Source: Cadophora sp. MPI-SDFR-AT-0126
Lineage: Eukaryota; Ascomycota; Leotiomycetes; Helotiales; Ploettnerulaceae
NCBI GenBank assembly: GCA_020747065.1
Contig: JAGMVK010000025.1
Span: forward strand, 124,001-188,000
Direction of reading: 5' to 3'
DNA length: 64,000 nt
In this document: positions 23,390-35,843 of the stretch, piece by piece
How the letters are laid out: the number at the start of each line of letters is the position of its first letter
Position numbering within the stretch: the stretch's first letter is position 1
Program-made: the position numbers and the translations under genes
The notes under the pieces: generated by a model
Databases searched by the model: none
What the model was told of the DNA's origin: nothing
What the model saw: the letters and a program-made list of their open reading frames with translations, nothing else

Positions 23390-24375
23390 TTTGTGAGATC
23401 GAAATTATTATATAGGAGTGATCATATGCTTTGAAACAAGAGTATTTGAAGTATCTAGGTATGTTTCTTCTCGTGATGGCTTGATTCCATTTACCCTGTC
23501 ACAAATGATCTTTGCTATCTTTAACCAATCGTGCGTACTGCCCGATTTGTACTGCTCCGTCAAGTAGTGGATCTTGCATGTGCAATTCTATGCATGGAAG
23601 AGGCGGGGAAGAGGCGCGGATGCATATCGCCTGAGCCGGCTACCAGAATCTCAACAACGTCTGATCAAAATCTAGAAAGCCAACTTCGTCATCGTGTTCT
23701 TACAACAAACTTGTCTGGATCGCTTCCGTAAATCGTGTGTCCACATATGTTGGAGAAAAATACCTCTTATAAGGTCAACTAGCAAAAATGTGAAGTGTAC
23801 GATTCGTTCCATCTGACAATAGGTAGTGCGATCTCCCAGTAATTCCGTTCCCAAATCTCTCACAACATTACGTATCATTACGACACGCCTGTCAAGAAGT
23901 GTTTCACAATGCTCTTTGGGGAATATGTTGCAGATGATCAGCAAGAGCCGCCCCTGTAATCGAAATGGAACCATGTGCACACTCGTCGATCTCACCTGTA
24001 AGGAACACACGCTCAGGCACGGCTGGCACGGTCCCGTCACTGAGTCTCTAAGCAACTGCAGAACGAGAAAGTTGGTAACTTCCCCGGCAGCGACCAATAC
24101 GACATGACAATCCGCTCTGATCACAACTGGAATTTTCATCTCCCAGCGGACCGACCCTTCCTTGTGGCGTTTCTACCTCTCTTTTGTTTTGGTGGCTTGG
24201 ATGGTATCAAATCATTTCTTTCGAAAGCGTACTCGGTTTATCACGTCTCTTAATCAGTTCTGTTACCCAAGACTCAAGACGAATGCTCGCCTAGACTTTC
24301 AGTACAATTCCTCCAAGCCGCCTTTGACTCCTTGAAAATACAGTCTTTAGGTCATCGATATATACCACTTTCAAC
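23390..24375. other. Intergenic, about 1 kb
   Basis: A 155-codon frame on the minus strand (24139-23672) lacks any family motif and overlaps a plus-strand frame, so I treat it as chance. The region carries the promoters of the methyltransferase (-) and the PTH11-like pseudogene (+). Confidence 0.5.
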
Positions 24376-25623
24376 ATGTCGCTATGGAAAGAAAATGATT
24401 ACGGGGTGATAGCGGACCAAGCTTGCTGGGCACTTTTCGCGGTCACAACATGTTAGTCATGATCACTTCACCCTGTAACCTTCCATTTTTTCAAAGGATC
24501 TAGTTTTTTTCTGTTACGGCGATTGACAAGTTAATGACACCCCACAGTTATCGTTTCCCTTCGTCTCCTCTGCCGCGTCCATGTCGTCCGTAGCGTCGGC
24601 CTCGACGATTATATGCAACCGGATGCATAGCCATACTTCTCCTAACATGCATTCTGATTACAATCGGTTCACACCACGGCCTAGGCAGGCGTACATCAAC
24701 TCTCGAGCCAGAAGAAATAGTCCAAGCATTGAAATGGAACGTCATCATCTCTTCAATCCTCATATGGAGCTTCTCCCTCCCGAAATTCGCCATCATCGCG
24801 ACCCTCAAGCGGATTCTCGACTACGGACGCAAGACCACCATTGTCTTCTGGGGTCTAGCGCTCTCGTGCAGGCGTGCATTCTAGCGACATCGGTATGGTG
24901 GTTTGTGCAGTGTCAGCCTGTGGAGTATGGCTGGAATAGAAGTATTGGTGGGACACGTGCACCGATCAGCGTGTTGGCTGATTTAGGGTACTTCACTTCG
25001 GCGTATTCAGCGCTCCTGGATATCTTCTTTGCGCTGTATCCGATCCCGTTGATCTTGAGGCTGAATATGCCGCTGAAATCAAGGGTTGCGGTCTCCATTG
25101 CGCTAGGCCTGAGTGTGTTGGCCTGTATTGTGTCGATTTACAAATTGGCCATTTTTGGGCAGGTTTTTGAAATTCTTGCGGTGGATCCTATCTGTATGTC
25201 TTCTCATTTGACTTCTGCCTTTATGTTTCCCATATTTCATGACACTTCTCCTTGTATTTCAGGGACACAGAAATGTACCTAAGACACAGCTTAGATCCAG
25301 TGCCCTACCTCGACATTCTTGGCGTAGCCGAAGGTGCCATCCTCTTGATATGCGCTTCGCTACCAGCACTCGGGCCACTTTTCCGCCACGCAAGACAAAG
25401 TCTCAGCAGCAGAGGAGGCAATAGCACGACTCATGCTCACCAGAGAGGTAGTAGAAGTCATGAAAGGGATGGAAACGAGAGAAATGCCAGTTGGGCCAAG
25501 TTCAAGGGGCACAAGTTGGAGGATCCGGAGAGGGCGTCGGCTAGTACTAGTCATAATGAGAGTGTGGATGCTGTTCCACTCGTTGAGGCCTCAAAGAGGA
25601 ATTTCGTAGGGCGTAGTGGATGA
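24376..25623 (+). pseudogene. PTH11-like rhodopsin-domain membrane protein, broken by frameshifts
   Basis: Exon 1 (24376-24451) and the exon from 24548 join cleanly and read into VRSVGLDDYM, the conserved start of fungal rhodopsin-domain integral membrane proteins. Coding then continues with strong membrane-segment similarity, but only by changing frame: near 24620 (after DDYMQ, to GCIAILLL), near 24870 (at FWGLAL/VQACIL) and at the last splice junction (donor 25194, acceptor 25262). Each break is explained by loss of one base, and no nonsense mutation lies between them. Other preserved features are FVQCQPV and ALGPLFR, which end the seventh segment. Either the gene was recently lost or the sequence has indel errors here. 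No GT-AG intron resolves the first two shifts without deleting conserved residues. An intact copy would be a seven-helix plasma-membrane protein of unknown ligand. Confidence 0.68.
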
Positions 25624-26072
25624 GGAGATGTGCCTGGTGACTGGTGAGTGCGAGGACAAATCTGGTGGGCTTGAGGCCTCGGTCTTTTGTCAAAAGTCGA
25701 TCCAAACCTTGATGCTTATAATTCTGATGAGCTAGAGGACGAGGACGGTGACAAAATGGAGACTGGAGTGAAGATAGAGGAAGTCAATTGAGAGACTAGA
25801 GTACATAGCAAGCGGCCAGAAAAACGCTGCGCATTCAATAGAGAGGTCAATGGCAAGGGTACTTAGCTGTTTGAGTATTGGTGAAGATCCGTAGGAAAAG
25901 GCTGGGACCAGGTCACTAATCAGCAACTGCAACGGGGGTTTTGTTTCACGGCTCTGATTTGTTGTAACTAGAATAATCTGAATTTGCCGCGTGAACTTGT
26001 CTTAATCTGAACGCTCCATCGCGATTTGCGAATTTTGCGTTCTTGAAAAGGTGCCTCGTGCCGGCGATCCCT
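25624..26072. other. Intergenic between the two PTH11-like genes
   Basis: This 449-bp stretch has no coding signal. It presumably holds the 3' end of the upstream copy and the promoter of the downstream one. Confidence 0.45.
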
Positions 26073-28251
26073 ATGTCACATTTCTCTATGATCCAACATA
26101 TTTTAAATCTAATCAGCTATGGATCAATCATTGGGCTGTGTCTCATATTGACTCACGTCGGCACAGCAATTGACGTGAGGTCTAGACCCAATACAATAAC
26201 AGACGCTCCTTCCCCCAGCACATACGTACCATCCATCCAGACCTCAGACTCCCAAATTCAAAACACAAACATTGCCTCTCTACCACAATGCGTCGCCATT
26301 TCTCACTCCCTCTCATCATTCTTTTCCCCTAGAGTTCCCTCACTCCCTCGCGATTGGGGTGCTATGGACGAAGTCACAGTCAATAGCGGCATCGCTCTCA
26401 CTGCCGCCGCCTTCCTAATCATACTCTCGCGCGCCTTTCTTCGCAAACTGAAACATGAGATTTTTGTTCTAGACGATTGGTTGATGATGGTCTCGATTCT
26501 GTTTTATGTGGTGTTCACGGCGACCTTTCCGGCTGTGGTGCGTACTCTGCTTTGGGACAGATCCAGCGATGGCTGAGTGTGGAGGCGTGGAGAGCCGTGG
26601 TAGGAAGAGACGTGGGCTGATGAGATGAGCAGGTTTACAATGGTATTAGTACCACGCAGACGGAGCCGGATAAGTTGAGGGACGATGCGGTGGCGAGAAG
26701 TACAAGAGGGTGATTTGGCACATGATGAGCATTTGCTGATTGAGGACCAGTTACCCTCGCCTCGAAACTTGTACTGGTCGGACGAATTTGCTACATGACT
26801 TATCTTTGGTGCTTGAAAGGCTGTATTGTCCGTGGAACCCTTCCTTCCCTCAGAAACACAAAACTTGAGGACGCTGACAGGATGGAATAGTTGATATACT
26901 ACACGCGACTTGCGGTCCAGTCCTTCGATTTTCTCCTTGTCAGAATCGCGGGTGGCACGATTGTTGCAACTTGGATATTGTGTCTGGCTACGTTCTTTCT
27001 GGAATGCCGTCCGATGAAGCTTTACTGGCAGGTTTTACCGAGTGCTCCTGAATGTGCTGCAAGTGGCTTTCCCAAGAATTTATGGACGTTGGCTGATTGA
27101 TTCTAGAAAGCAGTGCGTGTAATTCCAGGTGTCAGATTGCCGAGGCTGATGACGAGGTCTAGGTAGTCGAGGTTATTCTGATGGAATCGGTAAGACTCAC
27201 GTCCCCGCGACAATACCTGAGAGCTGACATGTTGCTTGAGCTGAGCGTCTCGACAAATGTATTCATTATGGCCATTTCGATCCCACTTCTCCTTCGATCA
27301 TCACTATCACTCAAGTAAGCGATCCTAGGTTGTGGAATCTCGAGCGAGATCAGGGAGCTGACCTCGTCGCAAGGCACAAAGTCGAACTGTCTGCACTATT
27401 CATTGGTGGCTCCTTCGTAAAGATTCCAAATTTTAACTGTTTTCGGAAGCTAATTCAAGCAAAGATCATAATCGTGTCGGTATTACGATTGCTCATTGTT
27501 CTGGGAGATTTGACGGCGCAGAACAAGTTAGCTTGGGCTCAGGTGACAACCTCCAGTACTCCTTCTAAAACTGAGCTTATATTGTGTGACAGGTTCAGTG
27601 CTTTGCCGTTGTCAGTATTTGCCTATGCCAGAGAAACCACACTTACATAATTCAGACCGTCGTAGCCAACGCCCCTGTTCTCCACGAAATGTGGCGACAC
27701 GGCTGGGGACATATCCGCAAAGGCAGGTTCGGGAAAGACCACTGCTCGCCTGAGTATAACCTCGCGGTGCGGGCACCAACTCAGCCAACAAGACGGACGT
27801 CGTACGTGCCCTCGCATGATGAGTCCGATGACTCAGACCCCGGAAATAATGTTGAGCTTAGGGAAACGACTTCAGGGGGAGGAATTAAAGCTCCACTTAG
27901 TATCCGAAAATCAGTACGTTCGCTCGCCTCCTTTGAAACCAGTAGGTTAACCAGTACTTACTCTTCCAGGTCCGAAGGATCAATAATAAGCTTCGAAAGA
28001 GCCTCGAGCACCTCGAAATTGAGACCTCAGTGGTCCTTATGCAGCATTCAAAAACCGGGATCCTGAGTCCAACACCTGGCCCCGAGCGTGGGCCGACTGA
28101 GGATGACTTCTTCTCGACGCCAACGCATGGCAAAGATGGCACCGCGCGTATCAGGACGGAGATTTCGTGTGCCAAAGATGGTCTGAGTCGTGACAAAGGT
28201 CCGAAGAGTCATGTCACGAGATTCTTTAGAGGAGATCGAGGATGTGGATAA
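26073..28251 (+). CDS. PTH11-like rhodopsin-domain integral membrane protein
   Basis: A ten-exon model keeps phase throughout: 26073-26537, 26633-26699, 26751-26827, 26891-27087, 27222-27314, 27374-27416, 27465-27542, 27593-27610, 27656-27913, 27970-28251. It gives 525 residues, or 428 if translation begins at the Met at 26364, which is the more usual family start. Family features are FVLDDWLMMVSILFY, ASKLVLVGRICYMTYLW, FLECRPMKLYWQVLPSAPEC, NVFIMAISIPLLL and VANAPVLHEMWRHGW. Several donors are weak (GTCCGT, GTTGGC, GTCAGT), and the intron 27088-27221 is the least certain. Two ends are possible, 28066 if intron 27914-27969 is retained or 28251 if spliced. The last exon encodes a polar cytoplasmic tail. 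The role is probably surface sensing; the ligand is unknown. Confidence 0.62.
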
Positions 28252-28852
28252 AGAGGTCGAAGAAATGAGATGCACGTAACTGGAAGAAGTACAGTGGAGT
28301 GGTAGAAATGACCTATGAAATAGTTTGATATCTATCGGATGAGCAAGTCTATCTTGGCTGGGAATGGGAGGATAGAAGTGAGGAGGACTTGGATTCGGAA
28401 CAGAGCTGGTTAGTGCGATAAGAAATATTTATTAGCGAAACAGAATGAGATACCTCTTGGAACATCACTCACCACCAAGTAATGTACGCTCATTCCTGCG
28501 CCTAAGCCTGTATGTGTTGAAGTCAAGAATAGTGGTGACACAAAGGAGTGAGATTAAGCCAAATTCTATTCTGCAAATGCTCTACCGTTAACGAACAACA
28601 ACCCATCAATTAATCAATCTACTTACGCCTCGCTAATGCACATCGATGCTAGTACTTTAATGCCTAATGCTAAGGTACCCAATGCGCCTTCATGCATGAA
28701 GCCCAGTAAACAATGTAAGCGAGCAAGCGAGAAATCGAAAACACCAAATGCAACACCCTCCCGGCAAAACAAAAAGTGAAAATGCATGAGTTGCGAATAT
28801 CTCCAATCCCGCAACACGAAACGAAAGAATGCGAATCCGGGAATGCAATCGT
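28252..28852. other. Intergenic, tail-to-tail
   Basis: This 601-bp stretch between convergent 3' ends shows only short chance frames. Confidence 0.5.
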
Positions 28853-31800
28853 CTAGTCTAGTAAACTCTGATTTTGGTTCTGGATTTGAGGTCGAGTCTG
28901 GTAGTCGATTTGAGGCGGGGCCAGGGGTTGAGCTGTGGAGGTGGAGGAGGATGAGGAAGTGCCGGCTTGGATGTAAGCTGCGCAGCGAGTCATCATCTTT
29001 GGGAAGTTGTTGGCTGCTAGCATCTCACTGTATATCCATCATTAGCAAGACTCCTCTGAAATCGGGAGGGGAGGTATGAATACGTACGTGTAGAAACTGT
29101 GCTCCGCATTATGCTCCTTGACGATATTATGCGCCAGCTCGTGCGCAACCACAATCCACCAATACGCCGCCGCCTCACCCTTCGCTTCTCCACTCCCACC
29201 TGCCATCTTGGCGACATGCAGCTGTGCGTAGAATCTGAAATTGCAGAAGATAGCACCGCCAGAATTGAACGCTATCGTCCCGCCACTCTCATCGTAGAAG
29301 ATATGCATTGCGCGACGCGGCAGCGCGTAGACATCACACACGTCTTGCAAGAGTAGGGAGAATGTGTTGAGTGCGGACACGTTCTGTGTTAAAAAGGCAG
29401 TGGGGTCCATAGAGAGAGCTTTGGAGACGAAGATGCGCGTGGCGTTTGAGGCGTCGGCGAGGTAGGTGATGTTTTGCGAGGGGGTGGAGTCGCAGTATGT
29501 TGCTTGCTCCTTGACGGTTTGAGTTCGTGGTGGTGAGAAAAGCGTTGAGGAGTCGTAGGCGCGGGAGGCTTGAATGGCGTTGTGGAGGTTTTGCTGGACA
29601 GCGGCGGGGGAGGAGACTTTCTCTGTGCCACCTTTGTTGGCTTCGTCGTAGGTAGGTGGGTTGTCTTTCTGCGTGGAGCCACCTTGGTTGCCGGATCCAC
29701 CGCCAAGGAAGTTCTGGAGTTGTTCTTGTACTTCACTACCGCTACTGCTGGAGGAGTTGATGCCGAGTCGTTTCGTGAAGCTGGAGAAGATGCTGCCGCG
29801 TGCTCTTCTGGTGTTTTGTTGGGGTGAATTTTCAGGTGAGTCGGCGCCGAATCCACCGGGCATAGGCATGCTCTCTTCACGAGCAGCTGCTGCAGGCACC
29901 ATTTGGCCTTGTTGTCTCCATTGCTCTTCTTGTTCTTGAATATGCTGTTGCTCGATTGCCATTTGCTTCTTGCGTTCCTCTTCAGCCATTCTCTGCTCTG
30001 CGGCCTTGGCTCGCAAGATCCGCTCAACATTGTATCCACGAGCCCGTAATTGGTACAAGCTGAGGTTGAGAAATTGCTCGAAGGTCAGATAATCTCTCTG
30101 GCTCGGGCGATCGAGAAGAAGACGGCTCACGGCTTGGCTGATTTGGTAAGAATCGAGCTCGCCGGCAGTGACAAACAGTGTCCATCCAGTTTTCTTCTCA
30201 TGCTCGAGAGCAGCGGATCTCTTCTCATTATGCGAAAGGCTGTGCCCACGCAGCGAACGTCGAAGATTGATGGCAGTCACTACCTTGACTGTGAGGTTCT
30301 TTTCTAGCCATCTGCCATCGTGCTTGATGTTCTCACGTCTGATCTCATGCAGGAAGAGTTTCGCTCTCTCAAGCACGTGGAGACGAAGCTTCGTCGCAGG
30401 TTCCTGCTTTGCAGCTTCTCCACCCAGGCGGAGGTCTTCCTGAATGAGACTTCGAATGGTCAGCGCACCAAGAGCGATATAGAAGTCTTCCAATTTTTCT
30501 TCTTCAGGAGCACAGATCAAAGATCCCTTGAATAAACGATAGCCGACATAGTCATCGTTCTATTTCCAATTAGCGCTAATCTCACAGTCGTGAAACTGAT
30601 ACTTACAACGACAATGTTGCCTGCCACCTCCAGCTGCCACTGCTTAATAGGAGCATCCTCCATCTCCTCGTCCTCAAAATCATCTGCACTCATCGAATCA
30701 CCTTGCCGAGATTTCCTGTTCTCTTTGCTTGCGGCAATAACCTTCGTACCAAGGAGGAACTTGGAGCGCTTCATCTGCTTGAAAAGTTCCTTGTCTCGCT
30801 TGAGCTGCGGAAGCTCATCGGCCAACTTCCTCAACACATCAAGATACTTATCATATCCCTGCAGAATTCCAAGCAATCGAGCTGGTTCTCGGCAAGCTAA
30901 AGTAGCCAATTCAATGGTTGTAGGCTCATTCTTCGAACCACACTTTAGCAGAAACGCATTTCCTTCCATGCCGAAGTCCACAAAGTCGAAGATCTCATTG
31001 TACGCCGAAGAGCTGCCAAGATAGCATTGTTTCGGACTAAGATGTCGTACTTGTGTTTGGCTCGCTAGAGATTTGTCGTTTGGATATCCGTTGGACTCTT
31101 GTTTCTGTGAGAGAACAGGGACAATCCGAGAATCACCAAGAACGGCAACTGCTTGTTGGGAGATTTCACCCAGTCGACTGGAGAAGTATCCAAATAAAGC
31201 TGTGGCTTCTTGTTTATTTCGGGGCGGTTCAGCAACGAGCTTTTGCGTGCATTCAGATATCGGTGGATCCATTGCCACACCAAATTTCTATCCAGGAGGT
31301 TAGCAGGCAAATGACATTGGGGAGTTTATTACCTACATTCGCATGCATACTCAATTCCTTCTTCAAGATACTGAAACCCAGGACCGAGCATCTCTCGTTC
31401 GTGAAGCACTTGGATGGCGAGACCAAGCGATCGGTACCCTGAATCGGTAGAAACGCTTTATTTGATTGATGGAGGTCAAAAGCTGCATAGCCATTCATGT
31501 GGTGATTCGATATGAAGTAGTACATTGATCTTTTTCTCAAATTATCATCGGCAGAAGCCATCATGTCAATCAGCTCAGGAACAGATGGATGTGTTCTGAG
31601 CCCGAGAAGGGCGAGAAATCGTCCTTCTACACTACTTGGTCGGTAGCTCCCAGGGGGCCCAGGCCATTGAATGATGGGTAGAGCAAGTTCTCGTAGGGAG
31701 TCTTTGGGCTCAAAGAGTTCCGAGACTCGGTACAATCTTGCTGTGCCTTGAGTTGGCTCGAGACCTTTAGGGCCAGCCTCGGCCGGACATATTTGTGAGT

Positions 31801-34366
31801 TTCTCAATCTCTGGATGTCTTCTTTGGGGATGTCATCTCTGACAGATGCAAGGTATTTGATGACTTCCATATGGCGATAATTCACAACCTTCTCGCCGGG
31901 TGCTGTTGTAGGAGCGGGTGCGAGGAGACGTGCGAAAATGGTCTCTAGGTCGACAGTCTTTCTGACGCCAATTGCAGCAAAGAACTTTTCCTTCACACCT
32001 GGACATGACGTGACGGTGGGTAGATCATCGAAAAGCTTGACACTTGCGAAGAACGACTCTCCAGGCTTCTTCATACCGGCCTTGGTTGGGATGATCGTAA
32101 GTGGCTGGAGGAGTGAAGTGACAATGCTCTTGGAGCTCTGACTCAAGCCGTCCCAGGCCCTCGACAATACTTGCAAGACACTGGCAGCGAATGATACCGA
32201 TGATGTCAAGCTTTGATTTGCTGGTCTATGGGTATTCGTCTCAATGAGGTATCGAAGCCAAGGAACGATTTCGAGTGGCTCCCAGCCCAGAGCTTGAAGC
32301 TCATTGACAGCCGTAGTCCGAGTGAACATGAAAGGAATTGTGGTCGGCGGAATAGGGAATTCAGCCGGGATCTTGCTGACGCTCAAATAGTTGGTGATGG
32401 TCCCAAGAGCGATTACATCGCCGGAGCCCTCGGAATTTCCTGTCATTGCAACAGCAACATCCATCAAAGAGTGGACTGTGGCCAAATCCATTTCTCCTGT
32501 AATGGCTTTCTTCCCGGCCCATCCAATGAACTGTACTAACTGCTCTCTGGTCAGGGCCTTGGCTTCCAGCTCCTCCTTGACATCGCTGAAGGTAATTTCG
32601 GTGATGAGACCGAAGTCCTTCAGCTTGTTTACGAAGTTACCTTCGGCAATTATAGCGGGTACTACTGGAATACCTTCAACAAAGCCGCTGAGATCCTCTG
32701 TTGCCAAGCGCACCTTGGTGGTCGGTAGAATACCCCGAGTACTGTAGATTTCAATAGACGGCTTCTTGTATGCGGTCCAGAAAGCTTCTTCAATAATCTG
32801 TGAGACTTGTGAACTTGGCGTTGACTCTCCAAATGTGAATGTCTTCAACGTATGCAAGGCTTCGGGCATGAATTGAACGATCCCAGCCTTAGTGACCTTG
32901 GTGCCATGACCGTTGAGGTCTGTAGCACGTTTTATCCGGGCTGAAAGATCTGACATTTCGCTTGTGAAGGCAAGTCTAGCCATGATACCGGCAACGCGAA
33001 GCATTTCCAAATTCCAGGTTCTGACCCATCTTGCGTTTAGGTCTATCGATTCACGCTCGACTGTGGGTATTACAGAGGGCGCTGAAAGATGCATACCAGC
33101 TCCGGTGGTTTGATGAGTAGGAAAGCCTATGAAAATCCGGCCACCAGGCTTCTTCCCTGGCAATACGGACGAGAAGATATCTACACCTTTTGCCACCAAA
33201 TTCTCCTTGGACGAAGCTGCAGCTTCATCATAGGATGACGTGAGAATGGCGAGCTTGGTAGTCTTTGGAGGCGGCTTCTTCGTAGCACGTTCAAGCTCCG
33301 CGGCGAAACTTGATGTTACTGAGGTCTTTACCACCGCAGTAGTGACTCGTAAAAAGACATTCGCAACAGTGACAGCAGTCAAGTCCTCGAGAACGACTTC
33401 CTGAAAAGCCTTTTCTTCCTTCATAGCTTTCGTCTTGAGTTGGGCATGACTTGTACTTGCTGTGAGTCTCGAGAAGAAAGACCGTAACGAAGGCACATCA
33501 GAACTGGTTCCATACGAGCTCTCATAGCTAGGCTTTGATATTGATGTTGGGATGGAGGGCTTCCAGCCAACAACATTCATGAAAGTGGCATCCATCTGGA
33601 CACTCTCCCGGTCCATACTTTGGACTTTCATCAAGCCATCTTTCGTCTTAGTCTCGACATCTCGGGCAATCGGTACCTCGATACTTGGCGCGGACTTCTT
33701 CTCTAGGCTTATAATCTTCCAGTCATCCACTTGCAGCTCGATTTTCTGTAAAGCAACAAATGTCAAACTGGTTGCCAGGAATTGACATATCGACAGGAGA
33801 TTTGGCATAGGTGTGGTAGTGTTCCGGTAGTCAAGTACAAAACTGGTATTGGGGTTACTCTCTTCGGGTGGCAACAGGAGTCTCTTCGTGAATAATGAGT
33901 TGGCCTTCCAGTAGAATGCCATAGCCTCCTTTCCAGAGCTCACAAAAGGCTCTTCACAGTCTGCAAAGACACTGTAGAATCCTACTCCAAAAGCCCCAAT
34001 CTTTGTCTCATCCGGGTTTCCTTCTGCTATCCGCTTCAATCTCGACCAGTCGTTGACCCCAAATGGCTGCCCGTTGTTTGTGACCAGCAGACGTCGTAGT
34101 GTATGGTGCAGGAGGACATGTTTGAGCACCTCTGACTGGTTTGTTGTATTCGAGAGAGGAACAGTAGGGGAAGGTAGTGTTTCGAATTTGATTGTGACAC
34201 TCGTAGCTTGTGCATCCGCGGCATTCTGGATTAATTCTCGAAGTGTAGTCCATTCTCCAGAGTATCGAGCAAGGACCTTATCTATCAAGGCTCGAGTGTT
34301 AACCGTGACAGCCTCCTCATCATCTCCGTCCTTCAGAGCCGCCGCTCTGAGCTTCGTGAAATCCAT
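28853..34366 (-). CDS. Giant protein with HSP90-type ATPase N-terminus (sacsin/NO VEIN-like, DUF3684)
   Basis: Four exons (34366-31337, 31287-30607, 30559-29088, 29027-28853) give 1785 residues. The N-terminus is a GHKL ATPase module: LRELIQNAADAQ (catalytic Glu 44, Mg-binding Asn 48, Asp 51), NNGQPFG, and the G2 loop GAFGVGFYSVF near residue 130. A middle region without recognised motif, matching my recollection of the fungal DUF3684 proteins, covers about residues 200-1100. The C-terminal part contains a charged coiled-coil (MAEEERKKQMAIEQQHIQ) and a low-complexity Gln/Ser stretch. It also has VVAHELAHNIVKEHNAEHSFY, which carries an HExxH-like arrangement (HELAHN). In sacsin such ATPase domains serve protein quality control; the fungal function is unknown. 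Conservation of the ATP-site residues suggests an active ATPase. There is no signal peptide or membrane segment. Confidence 0.82.
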
Positions 34367-34958
34367 CTTCGAAGTGACGCAATGATGCCTAACTCCAGCC
34401 CTGAGCTATCCTAAGTCGCAGATGTTTCCAAGTATATCACGTAGTGTTATTGCATCTCGGGGTCGTATGATGAAGTGCGCAGAGTATATTTGCGACTTTG
34501 TGGTGGAGTTAGAAGGTGTTGAAGAGGGCGATGACGAGTACTTAGCCCCGAGGCTGAGGAAGGCTGCGAAGTAAGAACCGGTTCGTTTGCCCGGAGAGTG
34601 CCTAGGCGATATGCGGACTTTGGACTAGAGACTCTCGGAGATAACTTCTTTACCAGCAGAAGGTGGTAGAAGTAATTCACTATGACAAAGTTTGAAGGCA
34701 GATGTTGGGTTGCGTAATGTTTGGTTGTCTAGCTGTTCTGCAGGAGACGCGTCTCAGAAGTCTAGAAACATTATGGGTACGCGAAATTCATGAAACAATA
34801 TTGGACAACCACAACCGCAACCCCGGATCTCTTTGATTGCGGTTTCAATCTAGCCATCTCATTCCCATGTGGTGAATAACTACAGGGTCTTCTTTTATTT
34901 TCGACGCCAAACGCCTCGCTAATGAAAGATCCAAATCACAGTATCTCCCAACGCCTCT
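34367..34958. other. Intergenic
   Basis: This 592-bp stretch lies between the start of the ATPase gene and the end of the MMTAG2-like gene (both minus strand). Small frames on the minus strand have no motif. Confidence 0.5.
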
Positions 34959-35843
34959 TCATCGCCTTTCGCGACTCTCCCCCCTCCTTCCTCTGTATTC
35001 TCGAGTATCTGGGGATCGACTTCTTCGAGGTCTTTCTGGTGACCGACTCCTTCTGGGCCGCTCACGCCCTCTTCGCTCTTCTCGTTCAGCCCTGCCCCTT
35101 CCCCTATCCGGACTTCTGCTTCGATATCTCCGATCCTTCCTCTCCACGCTGCGATCTCTAGGCTTTCTCTCCTCCCGATCCTCACGATGTCGTCGAGTTC
35201 GATGTCTTTCTCCGCTTCTGGACCTATGCCTTCGTCGCTCGCCACTTCTTGATCGATGGCGGTGCCGCCTGTGTCTCCTTTCGCGACTACGACTTCGATC
35301 CTCCCTCTTTCTTCCCTCTCGGTCTCTGCCTTCCCGGTCTCTTGGCTTGTTGACCAGCCCTCCATCCTCTGGTAACCGCATGTCGCCCTCCATTCGATCG
35401 CCACCTTCAGCACTTCCTACGAAACCACCAAATCCCTTGCCTTTTCCCACACCCTCGACTTCATCCTCCTCTCCCACACCCGCCTCCTTCACAACACGGT
35501 TGACTTCCCCAACACTAATCGCATTGCTTCCAGTAACATTCCTATCTGTGACCGGTAAGCCCAACGCCCTCGCTAGCGCATCCTCCTCAGCCTCCTTGAT
35601 CCTCTTCATTTCCTCTCGTCTTTCCCTAGCCTTCTTCTCTTCGGCTGTTTCTCCGTTCTCGCCCTTGGCGTCGTCGGCTTTCGCATACCAGCTTAGATCT
35701 TTGCCTTTCTGCCATCGTCCCACTGGTGCCATTAGCGAGTGGCCAAGGTAGTTTTCGCGGTGCTGGGAGGTTTGGACATCATCCCATGAGAAATTGACAC
35801 CGCCCCGCGATCCTTGCTTTCGGATTGAGGAGAGAAGATCCAT
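34959..35843 (-). CDS. MMTAG2-like (C1orf35) RS-rich nuclear protein
   Basis: A single exon of 294 residues. The N-terminal domain contains RGGVNFSWDDVQ, HRENYLGHSLMAPVGRWQKGKDLSWYAK and the alpha-helical EEDALARALGLP. This is the conserved order of the multiple myeloma tumour-associated protein 2-like family. The C-terminal half is a long run of Arg-Ser, Arg-Glu and Arg-Arg-His repeats typical of SR-type splicing-associated proteins. The start at 35843 was chosen because MDLLSSIRKQ begins the family domain; an open frame continues upstream to 36032 but looks like 5' UTR. The function in humans is poorly defined, and a nuclear RNA-processing role is inferred from the RS tail. Confidence 0.83.
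   Translation of the reverse strand: MDLLSSIRKQGSRGGVNFSWDDVQTSQHRENYLGHSLMAPVGRWQKGKDLSWYAKADDAKGENGETAEEKKARERREEMKRIKEAEEDALARALGLPVTDRNVTGSNAISVGEVNRVVKEAGVGEEDEVEGVGKGKGFGGFVGSAEGGDRMEGDMRLPEDGGLVNKPRDREGRDREGRKREDRSRSRERRHRRHRHRSRSGERRRHRSRSGERHRTRRHREDREERKPRDRSVERKDRRYRSRSPDRGRGRAEREERRGRERPRRSRSPERPRRSRSPDTREYRGRRGESRERR

Noticed and set aside
23672..24139. 155-codon minus-strand open frame
   Set aside because: No recognisable motif, overlapped by a plus-strand frame of similar quality, and no splice-linked partner.
24590..24630. A 41-nt GT-AG intron that would remove the first frameshift in the PTH11-like gene
   Set aside because: It would excise the GLDDY motif, the most conserved part of the family, and lacks a branch site.
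29389..30039. 216-codon minus-strand frame inside the giant ATPase gene
   Set aside because: Out-of-frame reading of exon 3, Pro/Ser/Thr-rich as expected for a shadow; the in-frame exon has continuous phase with its neighbours.
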